Notes: generated by a model from the letters alone, not told the origin. A stretch of 64,000 nt of DNA from Streptomyces sp. DG1A-41 (GCF_037055355.1 NZ_CP146350.1:7959001-8023000); one strand, 5' to 3'. Numbered from the stretch's first letter, positions 29,068-37,125 are shown. Translations and numbers: made by a program.

Positions 29068-30069
29068 ATGCGCAGCAAACTCGTCCTGCACGCCGTCGAC
29101 TCGCACACCGAGGGCATGCCGACCCGTGTGATCACCGGCGGTATCGGTACCATCCCCGGCGCCACCATGAACGAGCGGCGGCTGTGGTTCCGCGAACACC
29201 GCGACGACGTCAAGCGGTTGCTGATGAACGAGCCGCGCGGCCACTCCGCCATGAGCGGCGCCATCCTCCAGCCGCCGACCCGGCTCGACTGCGACTGGGG
29301 CGTCGTCTACATCGAGGTCTCCGGCTATCTGCCGATGTGCGGGCACGGCACGATCGGCGTGGCGACCGTGCTCGTCGAGACGGGCATGGTCGAGGTCACC
29401 GAGCCGGTCACCACCATCCGGCTCGACACTCCGGCGGGCCCGGTCGTCGCCGAGGTGGCCGTGGCGGACGGCGCCGCCACGTCCGTCACCCTCCGGAACG
29501 TGCCCTCCTTCGCCGTCGGCCTCGACCGCAAGGCCACCCTCGCCGACGGCCGGACGGTGACGTACGACCTCGCCTTCGGCGGCAACTTCTACGCCGTCCT
29601 GCCGCTGGAGCGGTTCGGCCTGCCCTTCGACCGGTCCCGCAAGGACGACATCCTCAGGGCCGGTTTGGCCCTCATGGCCGCCGTCAACGCCGAGGACCCG
29701 CCCGTCCACCCGGAGGACCCGTCCATCCACGGCCTCCACCACGTCTACCTGGCCGCCCCCGGCTCGACCGCCCGCCACTCCCGGCACGCCATGGCCATCC
29801 ACCCCGGCTGGTTCGACCGCTCGCCGTGCGGCACGGGCACCAGTGCCCGCATGGCACAGTTGCACGCGCGCGGCGAACTCCCGCTGCACACCGAGTTCGT
29901 GAACGAGTCCTTCATCGGCACCCGGTTCACCGGCAGACTGCTCGGCACCACCGAGGTGGCCGGCCGCCCGGCCGTGCTGCCCAGCTTCTCCGGACGCGCC
30001 TGGATCACCGGCACCGCGCAGTATCTGCTGGACCCCGAGGACCCGTTCCCGGCGGGGTTCGTCCTGTAA
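29068..30069 (+). CDS. 4-hydroxyproline 2-epimerase (proline racemase family)
   Basis: 333 aa. Both catalytic Cys are present: YLPMCGHGTIGVATV (first) and SPCGTGTSARMAQL (second), which points to epimerase rather than the Ser/Thr-containing dehydratase branch. HAVDSHTEGMPTRVITGG at the N-terminus and FVNESFIGTRFTG near the C-terminus are family signatures. It converts trans-4-hydroxy-L-proline to the cis-D form, the first step of the pathway encoded by the preceding four genes. Start 5 bp after the deaminase gene stop. Confidence 0.92.
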   Translation: MRSKLVLHAVDSHTEGMPTRVITGGIGTIPGATMNERRLWFREHRDDVKRLLMNEPRGHSAMSGAILQPPTRLDCDWGVVYIEVSGYLPMCGHGTIGVATVLVETGMVEVTEPVTTIRLDTPAGPVVAEVAVADGAATSVTLRNVPSFAVGLDRKATLADGRTVTYDLAFGGNFYAVLPLERFGLPFDRSRKDDILRAGLALMAAVNAEDPPVHPEDPSIHGLHHVYLAAPGSTARHSRHAMAIHPGWFDRSPCGTGTSARMAQLHARGELPLHTEFVNESFIGTRFTGRLLGTTEVAGRPAVLPSFSGRAWITGTAQYLLDPEDPFPAGFVL

Positions 30070-30099
30070 GACCGTCACGCCCCCGGGAGGAACACCCTC

Positions 30100-30855
30100 A
30101 TGCCCCCGCCGCACACCCCCGCCCTGCCCGTGCTGGGCAGCAGGAAACCCAGCCACCGGGAGCGGGTCGCGGACGCGCTGCGGGCCGCCCTGATCGCCGG
30201 CGAACTGCTCCCCGGCGAGGTCTACTCGGCCCCCGGCCTCGCCGCCCGCTTCGGCGTCTCCGCCACCCCCGTGCGCGAGGCCCTGCTCGACCTCGCCAAG
30301 GAGGGCCTCGTCGACACCGTGCCCAACAAGGGCTTCCGCGTCACGGCCGTCTCCGAGAAGCAACTCGACGAGTACACCCACATCCGGGCGCTGATCGAGA
30401 TCCCCACGACGGCGGGCATCGCGGCCACGGCCGACCCGGTGGCGCTGGAGGCGCTCCGCCCGGTCGCCCAGGAGATCGTCACCTCCGCGTCGGCCGGCGA
30501 CCTCATCGCCTACGTCGAGGCCGACCTGCGTTTCCACCTCGGCCTGCTGGCCCTCGCCGGCAACGACCATCTCGTCGACGTCGTACGGGACCTCAGACGC
30601 CGCTCCCGGCTGTACGGACTGACCGCGCTCGCCGAACAGGGACGGCTGGAGGCGTCGGCGGAGGAACACCTGGAGATCCTGGACGCGCTGCTCGCCCGGG
30701 ACGAGGAGGCCGTACGGGCGGTGATGACCCGGCACCTCGGGCACGTCCGGGGCCTGTGGGCACGTGCCCGCCCGAAGGCCGATGAAGATCTTGGTGAGGG
30801 GCTGTCCGGCCGGAGGCTGGATGGCCCCTCACCAAGATCTTCACCAGCCTTCTAG
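30100..30855 (+). CDS. GntR family regulator (FCD type)
   Basis: 251 aa. The winged HTH covers residues about 15-80 (SHRERVADALRAALIAGELL, FGVSATPVREALLDLAKEGLV, PNKGFRV). The helical FCD effector domain follows (EKQLDEYTHIRALIEIP, DLRFHLGLLALAGNDHLVDV, EHLEILDALLARDEEAV, MTRHLGHVRGL). The FCD acidic/His metal positions are present. It is the last gene of the hydroxyproline operon and probably represses it. The frame continues about 25 residues beyond the normal FCD end, through the hairpin at 30783-30843, and stops at the edge of the IS630 insertion. The tail may therefore be altered. Confidence 0.88.
   Translation: MPPPHTPALPVLGSRKPSHRERVADALRAALIAGELLPGEVYSAPGLAARFGVSATPVREALLDLAKEGLVDTVPNKGFRVTAVSEKQLDEYTHIRALIEIPTTAGIAATADPVALEALRPVAQEIVTSASAGDLIAYVEADLRFHLGLLALAGNDHLVDVVRDLRRRSRLYGLTALAEQGRLEASAEEHLEILDALLARDEEAVRAVMTRHLGHVRGLWARARPKADEDLGEGLSGRRLDGPSPRSSPAF
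30783..30843. terminator. perfect 20-bp stem-loop inside the 3' end of the GntR frame
   Basis: TGAAGATCTTGGTGAGGGGC at 30783-30802 pairs perfectly with 30824-30843 across a 21-nt loop. Such a long hairpin normally ends transcription. Here it lies inside the open frame of the GntR gene, 10 bp before the IS630 boundary. Confidence 0.65.
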
Positions 30856-30863
30856 TGTGGTGC

Positions 30864-30885
30864 GCCCGAAATCTCGGGCTTAAGT
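30864..30885 (+). repeat. left terminal inverted repeat of the IS630 element
   Basis: Contains GCCCGAAATCTCGGGC followed by TTAAGT; its reverse complement is at 32241-32262. Confidence 0.7.
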
Positions 30886-31956
30886 TTCTTCCTGGTTTTT
30901 GTTGGCTGGCGGAGTGACTTTGGTGAGGTAGTCGGCGAGTGAGTTGAGGATCTCGTCGGCGGTCTTGGTCCAGGTGAAGGGCCGCGGATTCTCGTTCCAG
31001 GTGTCGATCCACGCGGTGATGTCGTCCTCCAGGGCCTTCACGGAGGTGTGGACGCCCCGACGGATGAGTTTGTCGGTCAACAGGCCGAACCACCGCTCGA
31101 CCTGGTTCATCCAGGAGGAGCCGGTCGGAGTGAAGTGGACGTGGAACCGGGGGTGTTTGCTGAGCCACGTCCTGATCTCGGCGGTGTTGTGGGTGGCGTA
31201 GTTGTCACAGACCAGATGGACGTCGAGGCCGGCCGGTACCGCTTTGTCGATCGTGACCAGGAACTTCTTGAACTCGATCGCCCGGTGGCGGCGGTGCAGT
31301 GCCGATATGACGGTGCCGTCGGCGATGTTGAAGGCGGCGAACAGGCTGGTGATGCCGTGCCGTAGGTAGTCGTGGGTGCGCCGCTCGGGCATGCCCGGCA
31401 TCATCGGCAGCACCGGCTGCGAGCGGTCCAGCGCCTGAATCTGGCTCTTCTCGTCCACGCACAGAACCACCGCCTTCTCCGGCGGGTGGTGATACAGGCC
31501 GACGACGTCGACGACCTTCGCGACGAACTGCGGATCGGTGGAGAGCTTGAAGGCATCCTGCAGGTGCGGCTTGAGGTCGAACCGCTTCCAGATCCGCCCG
31601 ATGGTGGACTTCGACAGCCCGGTGCGCTCGGCCATCGAAGTCCGCGACCAGTGCGTGTCCTTACCTGGCGTGGATTCCAGCGTCGCGATGACCACGTCCT
31701 CGACCTGGTCGAGCAGGATCGAGGGCGGCCTGCCGGGCCGCGGCTCGTCGACCAGCCCGTCCAGCCGCCGCTTGACGAACCGGGCCCGCCAGCGGCTCAC
31801 CGACTGCTCGCGCACCCCCAGTTCGGCCGCCACCTGCTTGTTCGTCCCGCCCTCCGCGCACAGCAGCACGATTCTCGCGCGCAGAGCCAGGAACTGCGCG
31901 GTCTTGGCGCGCCTCGCCCAACGCGTCAGCTGAGCCCGTTCGTCATCACTGAGCAC
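30880..31956 (-). CDS. IS630 family transposase
   Basis: 358 aa. Two N-terminal HTH segments ([41 protein letters not shown]) are followed by a linker [10 protein letters not shown]. The DDE integrase core has [19 protein letters not shown] (first Asp), [15 protein letters not shown] (second Asp) and [15 protein letters not shown] (Glu). All three acidic residues are present. It inserts at TA. One extra base at about 31985 separates this frame from an ATG that reads MSRGR. Without that base the protein would be about 10 residues longer; as is, translation must start at an internal codon near LVLSDDE. Confidence 0.9.
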   Translation of the reverse strand: MLSDDERAQLTRWARRAKTAQFLALRARIVLLCAEGGTNKQVAAELGVREQSVSRWRARFVKRRLDGLVDEPRPGRPPSILLDQVEDVVIATLESTPGKDTHWSRTSMAERTGLSKSTIGRIWKRFDLKPHLQDAFKLSTDPQFVAKVVDVVGLYHHPPEKAVVLCVDEKSQIQALDRSQPVLPMMPGMPERRTHDYLRHGITSLFAAFNIADGTVISALHRRHRAIEFKKFLVTIDKAVPAGLDVHLVCDNYATHNTAEIRTWLSKHPRFHVHFTPTGSSWMNQVERWFGLLTDKLIRRGVHTSVKALEDDITAWIDTWNENPRPFTWTKTADEILNSLADYLTKVTPPANKNQEET

Positions 31957-32225
31957 CAGCTCCGACTTGCGCCTGCCGGCCGCGGCTCATCTGCAAGTCC
32001 GGCCATCCGCCGGGCAGCAAACCGCGACCGCCACTTCCTCACCGTGTCCGCGGTTACCTTGAACTCCGCCGCCACACGCGTATTCGGCTTCCCGTCCGCG
32101 CACGCCAAGACGATGCGTGCCCGCTCGACAAGACGGGGCGCCACCGCCCCGCCCGCCCAGCGCAGCAACTCGGCGCGCTCCTCATCGGACAGCACAACTT
32201 CGACGGCACGAGGACCCCGAGACAT
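31926..32225 (-). pseudogene. N-terminal remnant of a second IS630 transposase
   Basis: 99 codons. The first 83 ([48 protein letters not shown]) are an IS630 N-terminal HTH pair that differs from the neighbouring transposase. After DEPRP the frame runs out of phase into the start of that transposase. The junction is at about 31980-31990, where DEPRP coding sequence of one copy coincides with the start region of the other. Confidence 0.75.
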
Positions 32226-32237
32226 GAAAACAGGCTA

Positions 32238-32271
32238 CAGACTTAAGCCCGAGATTTCGGGCTTAAGTCTG
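32238..32271. repeat. 34-bp perfect palindrome at the right IS630 end
   Basis: CAGACTTAAGCCCGA at 32238-32252 pairs with TCGGGCTTAAGTCTG at 32257-32271 around a 4-nt loop. It looks like two IS630 ends lying head to head. Some of it duplicates the left terminal repeat. Confidence 0.6.
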
Positions 32272-32273
32272 TA

Positions 32274-32402
32274 GATCCAGCGCAGGCCTGAGCCTCTACC
32301 AGGTCGTCCGTGAACTGCAGACACTCCTCGCCACCTGGACCGGCGCCTGCCCCACCTGTCACCGCGACATACCCACACCCATACGAACCCGACCAAGCCC
32401 TA
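32274..32402 (+). other. short coding remnant next to the IS630 element
   Basis: An open stretch reads LSLYQVVRELQTLLATWTG then ACPTCHRDIPTP, with a Cys-x2-Cys pair, and stops at the border of the next gene. It has no start and looks like the 3' end of a gene cut by the insertion. I cannot name the family. Confidence 0.35.
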
Positions 32403-32903
32403 CTAGTACCAGGCGGTCTCGGCCAGGCGCTGGTTGTCGCAGAACAGCACCGCCTTGCTCTGCCGGCCGTTGAGGTTGTTGATCACCTTGGTGTAGGCGT
32501 AGTTGATGCCCGGGTCGACCGTTTCGAGCACCCACACGATCCCGGAATTGGTGAGGCGGTTGCTGTGTGCGGCGCAGCCCTGGGGCGCGTTCTCTATGCG
32601 GGCGAACGAGCCGCAGCCGGGGCTGTAGAAGTACTTCAGGGTGATGGTGCGCCCACCGTAGACCGCCGTCTTCGTCGCCCCGCCGGGCACGCTGGGCTGG
32701 TAGTAGCTCCCCGAGCAGGAGGTCTGCTCGGGGTAGAGGCCCTCGTTGGGGAGCGTGCCGTAGCCAGCGCTCTGGATGGGGGCCGCCTGGGCCTGGAGCG
32801 GCGTCAGCGCCGCCAGGCCGAACGCGAAGGCGACGCCGAGCAGCGCGCGCCACCCCCGGCGGCCGGTCCCCCGGTCGGTCCTTCTGTTCCGTTTTGAGAT
32901 CAC
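32403..32903 (-). CDS. small secreted protein
   Basis: 166 aa. The N-terminus MISKRNRRTDRGTGRRGW followed by ALLGVAFAFGLAALTPL and AQAAP is a Sec signal peptide of about 40 residues. The mature protein has four Cys (SCSGSYYQ, SPGCGSFAR, PQGCAAH, LFCDNQ), probably two disulfides. TAVYGGRTITLKYFYSPGCG resembles the secreted DUF2690-like small proteins of Streptomyces. No catalytic motif is visible. It lies alone between the IS630 element and degraded DNA, so any operon partner has been lost. Confidence 0.75.
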   Translation of the reverse strand: MISKRNRRTDRGTGRRGWRALLGVAFAFGLAALTPLQAQAAPIQSAGYGTLPNEGLYPEQTSCSGSYYQPSVPGGATKTAVYGGRTITLKYFYSPGCGSFARIENAPQGCAAHSNRLTNSGIVWVLETVDPGINYAYTKVINNLNGRQSKAVLFCDNQRLAETAWY

Positions 32904-33368
32904 GTTCGTCTTCCTCCTAGAGATCGAGGTCGCGAGGTGTCGCCGGGCCGTTTTCCAGGCTGTTCGCCCACGTCGTGAGCCGCCAGGTATTTACAGGTCA
33001 TCTCAATTTGGCGGGTCGGTAGCTGCCGGGCCCGTAGGCGTCGCTGAATCCACCCGCGAAGCGTTCAGCAACACTCCCATCGGCGATGCACCACGGGCAG
33101 AAGCGTCCGTTGACCTCGTGGGCGGTGTAGATGGTGGCCGTGTAGATCCAAGCCCGTGTTGCGCTTGCAGAGCCTGCTCCCCGAACCCGCGGGGAGCACG
33201 CGGCGCGTGTTGGGAGTGCTCGCTTTGCAGGTCCGTTCTCCAGGGGCGAATTGAGGCGTATGCCGGAATCGATGAAAGTGCTGTGTCCTGTTGACGTGAC
33301 CGAGCGTCACCAGAGCTCGTTGACGGAGGGCCTGCCTCTAGCCCGAGATCGACGCATAGGGTGCTGCC
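32904..33368. other. 465-bp degraded spacer
   Basis: No intact gene. The 3' end of a CbrC-like gene is recognisable on the minus strand (32998-33150). A hairpin GCTCCCCG..CGGGGAGC at 33176-33197 has some likeness to the CRISPR-type repeats about 0.8 kb away. Otherwise nothing supported. Confidence 0.6.
32998..33150 (-). pseudogene. CbrC-family protein, 3' remnant
   Basis: One frame reads WIYTATIYTAHEVNGR, FCPWCIADGSVAERF and ends at a TGA at 32998. CPWCIADGSxAERF is the characteristic zinc-knuckle segment of CbrC (UPF0167) proteins. The upstream two thirds, including the first Cys pair, are missing. Function of the family is poorly known (colicin E2 tolerance in E. coli). Confidence 0.65.
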
Positions 33369-33803
33369 GTGAGCAGCGAGAACAAGTATGCAGGCCGATT
33401 CCTCGGGGAGTTCCAGGAGCTTGAGCATGGCCGCACCGATGGGCCCTCACTGAGGGATTGCAGGCGAAGAGAGGGCGAGGCCTATGAGGCGGACCTCGTT
33501 CGCTACCTGCGTGCCGGCTCGGTGCTGGCCGCGACTACCTCAGGAGTCCACGATGTCCTCAGCCCCAGTAACGAGCTGATCGGCGGGCTGCATCTCCTCA
33601 CCGACGGTGAGTGGTTCTGGTACACGGACCTGGCGCACTACGTCGAGCACTACCACGTTCCACTGGAAGCCCGGTTCGTCGACCACGCACGTGGCCGTGG
33701 CTGGACACCGGCTCAGCTGAGCGACGCCGAACTCGTCCGGATCGCCGACGCCTTCTTCCCCAACGATGGCCCTGTACCCGTTGTCATTGACGGCCCGCAT
33801 TAG
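33369..33803 (+). CDS. conserved hypothetical protein
   Basis: 144 aa from GTG at 33369. Soluble, acidic, with SVLAATTSGVHDVLSPSNEL, LHLLTDGEWFWYTDLAHYVE and a C-terminal helix-rich part (WTPAQLSDAELVRIADAFFP). Aromatic-rich WFWYTDLAHYVEHYHV looks like the core of a small immunity-like or regulatory domain, but I cannot name a family. It stands alone between degraded segments, and codon use looks normal for Streptomyces, so it is probably functional. Confidence 0.65.
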   Translation: MSSENKYAGRFLGEFQELEHGRTDGPSLRDCRRREGEAYEADLVRYLRAGSVLAATTSGVHDVLSPSNELIGGLHLLTDGEWFWYTDLAHYVEHYHVPLEARFVDHARGRGWTPAQLSDAELVRIADAFFPNDGPVPVVIDGPH

Positions 33804-33938
33804 AGAGTGTCGGGGACGCCCAGCACCGGGGCCGCTCGACTCCGTGGCCGTAGGACGTGTGTGCCCAGTCGAACGGCTTTCGGATGACCGCAACCCCGTC
33901 ACAGGAAGATCGACCGTCACACTGTGTACGGGAGCACA

Positions 33939-34029
33939 ATAAGTGGACCGCTCGCGGGGATGGTCACACGGCCTCGGTAAAGGTGCCAGTGGTACCCACC
34001 TGCTTCCCCGCACGCGCGGGGACGGTCCC
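33939..34029. CRISPR. orphan two-repeat type I-E-like CRISPR remnant
   Basis: A 29-nt unit at 34001-34029 has the I-E form seen in Streptomyces: CCCCGC, a 4-nt turn, GCGGGGA and a GGTCCC end. A second unit at 33939-33967 matches it at 16 of the last 20 positions (CGCGGGGATGGTCAC end) but its 5' half is degenerate, as in a terminal repeat. The interval is 33 nt, the right spacer length for I-E. No third repeat follows and no cas gene is in the window. Confidence 0.5.
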
Positions 34030-34322
34030 AGCAGCGCAACGTCGGGGTCCTGGCGGCCTTGTAGCCGGTGATCACCGCCGGATCGGCGTCGGGACCGCTG
34101 TCGTCGAGCCCGACGAATCCCAGGTCGGCGGTGGCTGCGCGGTCGGCGAGCTTGGTCATCTTCGCGCGCAGCGGTTCCAGCTTGCCGCGCACCGCCACCC
34201 GCAGGCCCAGCTCCTCGCCCACCACCCTGACCTGCACCGGGCCGTCGGCGGCCCGCACGATGGCCAGGATCCCGCGGTAGTCAGCGGGCAGGGCGGACTC
34301 GTCGGGAGTTTCGCTGCGGTGT

Positions 34323-34396
34323 GGGACCAGCAGAACCGCCTGGCCCGCCACCCGGGTGGGGGACCAGCAGAACCGCCTGTCCCGCCACCCTGGTGG
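34323..34396. repeat. 37-bp tandem duplication
   Basis: Two adjacent 37-bp copies (34323-34359 and 34360-34396), each beginning GGGACCAGCAGAACCGCCTG, differ at two positions. Because 37 is not a multiple of three, the duplication breaks the reading frame of the surrounding gene. Confidence 0.85.
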
Positions 34397-34644
34397 GCGT
34401 CCGGGCGGCAGCCGCGGTGGCTTCCTGGGCGGCCCGGTCCTGCTCAGCCAGCCAGTTCAGGACCCGCTCGACGATCACAAGCTCCTCCCTTTCGGCCTGG
34501 ACCTCCCGCAGCTGCTTGGCCAACTCCTCAGCGTGCTGCGCAGCACGGCCATGGCCTGCACGCGTTCTGCGTCCCCGGCCAGATTCCGGGCGGTCGCTGC
34601 CTGACGTTGGCGTCCAATCCGAAGTCCCGAGGACACAGGACGGT

Positions 34645-35553
34645 TCAAACCCGCCCGCGAGCCCTTCGACGAGCGCCCAGCAGCACTCGTAGCGAGCCCA
34701 CCAACGGCGGTGATACGGACCCGCGCAGCAGCCGGGCGCCATGCGCGAGCGCCGCGTCCGCAGTGAGCAGCTCGATCTCGACGACTGCCTCCAACAACAC
34801 GCCGTTGCGGCTCGCGGTCAGGGCGGGCAGTTCCTTGGCCGCCAGCAGGGAGGTGCGCGCCGCTTCGAGCTGACACTCCAACAATTCCCGTACGCCCGGT
34901 GATTCGCGCCCCTCTGTGAGGTCCTTCTCCGTCACCGAGAAGCGTGCCAGCGTTTCCGTCGGAATGCCCAGCCGCCCTTCCGCCAGGTCATCGGCGAGGT
35001 CGTTGATGAAGTCCAGCCGCTGGCTGCCGTCGATGAACATCCGGCACCCGGCCCGGAAGTCTTCGTCTTCGTGCTCCGGCCTCAGCAGGGACGCGACCAG
35101 CATGAACGCGGGCAGCGAGTAGGCGTCCACATACACCTGGTAGTCGGCCTCGGTGGCGAAGCCGGCGAACTCCAACTCGGCGGTGGCGGTGGCCAAGTAC
35201 TCCTCAACCACCTCCCGCAGCCGCGGGTACGCCGCCGTGGTATGCAGCAGCGTACGGATCAGCGGATCGTCGCTCACCCCGCTGTCCAGCGCCTTACGCA
35301 CCTCCTGCTCCCACGACGCCCACGCCGACACTCGCTGTGGCTTCGGGCCGGTGTCCAGCAGGTAGTCCCCGTGATGCATCACTGCCGTCGCCGCCACCAC
35401 ATGGGGCAGCACCGCTTTCGGCAACAGCAGACGGGCCGCGAGGTATGAGGCACGTCTAAAACGCGCAACTGACTCCCGCTGGGCGCTGTAATCGCGCCGG
35501 AGCTCCGGCTCCCGTATCCCCGCAGCATCCAAGCTCTGATTCCAGGCACTCAT
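34645..35553 (-). CDS. squalene/phytoene synthase family protein
   Basis: 302 aa from ATG at 35553 (MSAWNQSLDAAG). Head-to-head prenyl-synthase features: RRDYSAQRESVARFRRASYLAARLL region, a first Asp-rich segment TAVMHHGDYLLDTG (DxxxD), YVDAYSLPAFMLVASLL and a second Asp-rich segment DFINDLADDLAEGRLGIP. These Asp bind Mg-diphosphate. Such enzymes condense two prenyl diphosphates to squalene or phytoene. No other terpenoid gene is nearby, and both flanks are mobile-element debris, so it may be a stranded remnant of a cluster or an independent acquisition. The C-terminal 20 residues are Arg-rich. Confidence 0.82.
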   Translation of the reverse strand: MSAWNQSLDAAGIREPELRRDYSAQRESVARFRRASYLAARLLLPKAVLPHVVAATAVMHHGDYLLDTGPKPQRVSAWASWEQEVRKALDSGVSDDPLIRTLLHTTAAYPRLREVVEEYLATATAELEFAGFATEADYQVYVDAYSLPAFMLVASLLRPEHEDEDFRAGCRMFIDGSQRLDFINDLADDLAEGRLGIPTETLARFSVTEKDLTEGRESPGVRELLECQLEAARTSLLAAKELPALTASRNGVLLEAVVEIELLTADAALAHGARLLRGSVSPPLVGSLRVLLGARRRARGRV

Positions 35554-35706
35554 GCGCCGATAGTAGGCAGGGTGGGCCTGCCGGTCAGCCAGCCCAGCCG
35601 ATGTTACAGACCTCGATCGCGCCAGCGTGCGGCATGTAGTGGATCCAGCTTCTCTGCACCAAGTCAAGGCAGGCGAATTCTGAAGGCGGAGGCCGAGCAG
35701 ACGTGG

Positions 35707-36028
35707 GGACCGTGATGCTGCCGTAGACCCGCGGCACCATCCACCAGGCGTACCGGGACGGCGGTGGAGGACCAGTTCAGCTCGCTCAGTCTGTCCTCAG
35801 CACCATCGGGCTCTGGACGACCCGTTACGTCGACGCCGCCGTCGCCCAGCTACCAGGTCGAGGGCCACGCGATCCGCGAGGAGGACATCACCCGGCCCTC
35901 CCCTCAGCACCGCAACCTGAACCTGCTCGGCCGCTACATTCACCGCCTCGACTCCGGTCGCCGGCGCCCTGCGCCGGCTGAGCGACGCGGACGCGCTCGA
36001 GCTGGACGAGAACGACGAAGGCGCGGAC
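35707..36028 (+). pseudogene. Tn3-family transposase, C-terminal remnant
   Basis: Three frames together read the end of a Tn3 TnpA: TIHQAYRDGGGG.. then STIGLWTTRYVDAAVAQL, VEGHAIREEDITRPSP, LNLLGRYIHR and ALRRLSDADALELDEND. The order and spacing match the C-terminus of Tn3 transposases, but at least two frameshifts and small losses separate the pieces. Confidence 0.7.
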
Positions 36029-36680
36029 TGAACGCCTACATCGGGTGACGCGGGCATATCAGGTGGCCGGGTGCTCGGAAATCGCAAGTGCCGGTAGGGG
36101 AGCTGATGTCAGGCTGCCTGATCTGTCCGACTAAGCCTTGATTGATGCGGCCGACCTGGCGGCCTGCTCGATCTTCGCGCAGTAGGCTGCACGGGCTTCC
36201 TCGTCGAGCTGCTGCTCGGTGGGGAGTGCCTGGCCTGCCTCGAGCGGCGCGCTTCCCGGCGGGCCAGCTCGAGAACAGCAGCGGCAAGAGGACCGGGAGC
36301 GGGCAGGCGCCGGAGTGCGTCATCTGCCAGGCCCCGTTCCACGGCGACGTCCGCCGGCGGTGAATGCCTGCGATGCCAGAAGGAGGCCGCGGCGGCCTTC
36401 GAAGCCCTCAGCGCCCGACCGGGCCGCCCGCCGCCGACTGGGTGGACCTGGACGCGCAGACTGGCGAGGAGGCGCCACAGGGCCCGCAGGATGAGCCCGA
36501 GGTCGACCAGGAGACGGCCCGGCTGCGCGCCTTCTACGCCCGCCAGTTCGGCACTGGCGATCAGGTGGAGGCCTACTGCGGCGCGGCAGACGCAAACTCC
36601 TACGGCCCTCCCCCGTTCTGACGCAAGCGGCCCCGGACCACCTTCCGGGGCCGCCTCGCCCTGCTCGCCCTGGACTGTCG
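36029..36680 (+). pseudogene. degraded zinc-knuckle protein of mobile-element type
   Basis: APECVICQAPFHGDVRRR and, one base out of frame, ECLRCQKEAAAAFEAL form a C-x2-C...C-x2-C zinc pattern. A third frame then reads VDLDAQTGEEAPQGPQ and ETARLRAFYARQFG (to a stop at 36621). Coding-like but frameshifted, so probably dead. The opposite strand also has coding-like composition, so the assignment is tentative. Confidence 0.35.
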
Positions 36681-36684
36681 GCAC

Positions 36685-37125
36685 CGTGTGGAGCCTGATC
36701 GGACTCTTCGTGAACCGCGATGCCTGGGGGCCTGTGGCGAGCATTGAACTCGAGCTGTACACCGACGATCCGCGTGAAGCGGCCGCACTGCGCGCCTACT
36801 GGACCCTCGCCGAGGATGGGGAGACGTGGGCGCAGACCGTCACGGCGATCCGCGACGAGTACGAGTTCACTCAGCGGGAGATGCAGGTTTTGGTCCAAGA
36901 AGGCGGCACGCTCGCTTGCACGAGGTGCGGTGCCCCGACTGCGGTGAACCGCAGGAAACCACCAGCCGCACCAACTACGCGGAGCTGCTGCGCCGCGGGA
37001 ACGTCCTGTGCGCGGTCTGCAAGGCCGTGGTTGACGAGGCACGCCGGGAGGCCGCTCGCCAGCTGCAGGAGAAGCGCCAGGAAGCCCTGCGGGAGACCTT
37101 CCCCAAGGAGGAGTCGATCACCGCC
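36685..37125 (+). pseudogene. zinc-ribbon protein of mobile-element type, frameshifted and 3' truncated
   Basis: The first frame reads VWSLIGLFVNRDAWGPVASI, YTDDPREAAALRAYWTLAED and TVTAIRDEYEFTQREMQVL. After about 36910 it continues in another frame: LHEVRCPDCGEPQETTSRTN, AELLRRGNVLCAVCKAVVDE and a charged helix ending ETFPKEES. Two C-x2-C pairs give a zinc ribbon. It is cut at about 37125 by an IS5 fragment. Similar proteins occur on Streptomyces integrated elements; function unknown. Confidence 0.55.

Larger units (their letters stand above)
30853..32273 (-). mobile_element. hybrid IS630-family insertion sequence
   Basis: Flanked by TA dinucleotides (30853 and 32272), the IS630 target. 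A 22-bp inverted repeat runs from 30864 to 30885 and from 32241 to 32262. The outermost bases beyond it differ between ends (GTGTGGTGC on the left, CAGACTTAA on the right). The element holds a complete DDE transposase plus the N-terminus of a second, related one. Together these say two IS630 copies recombined or nested and then lost sequence. It sits directly behind the GntR gene. Confidence 0.75.
33917..34742 (-). pseudogene. mobile-element-associated coiled-coil/winged-helix protein, broken
   Basis: Reading from 34600 down: AEELAKQLREVQAEREELVI, VERVLNWLAEQDRAAQEATA and RTPTRVAGQAVLLVPH. The frame then shifts, and GQAVLLVPH repeats in a second frame that continues RSETPDESALPADYRGILAI and VRGKLEPLRAKMTKLADR. 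The first part is a coiled coil, the second winged-helix-like. The break is explained by a 37-bp tandem duplication at 34323-34396. The C-terminal end past LADR also looks wrong and runs into the CRISPR-like repeats. Similar proteins accompany transposon genes in Streptomyces; exact role unknown. Confidence 0.6.

Noticed and set aside
33174..33202. A third CRISPR-like repeat, GCTCCCCG...CGGGGAGC
   Set aside because: It is a self-complementary hairpin without a partner repeat at spacer distance on either side and lacks the GGTCCC end, so it was not counted in the array.
33003..33428. 141-codon minus-strand open frame opposite the start of the 33369 gene
   Set aside because: No ribosome-binding site or domain; the real coding signal here is the short CbrC-like remnant in another frame.
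34645..35667. Longer start for the squalene/phytoene-synthase-like gene (ATG 35667)
   Set aside because: The 38 extra residues are Arg/Ser/Thr-rich with no family similarity; MSAWNQSL at 35553 fits better.
36097..36135. 39-nt stretch beginning GGGG and ending CTAAG, like a Tn3 terminal repeat, just after the TnpA remnant
   Set aside because: It faces the wrong way for that transposase (tip on the left) and no matching partner was found.
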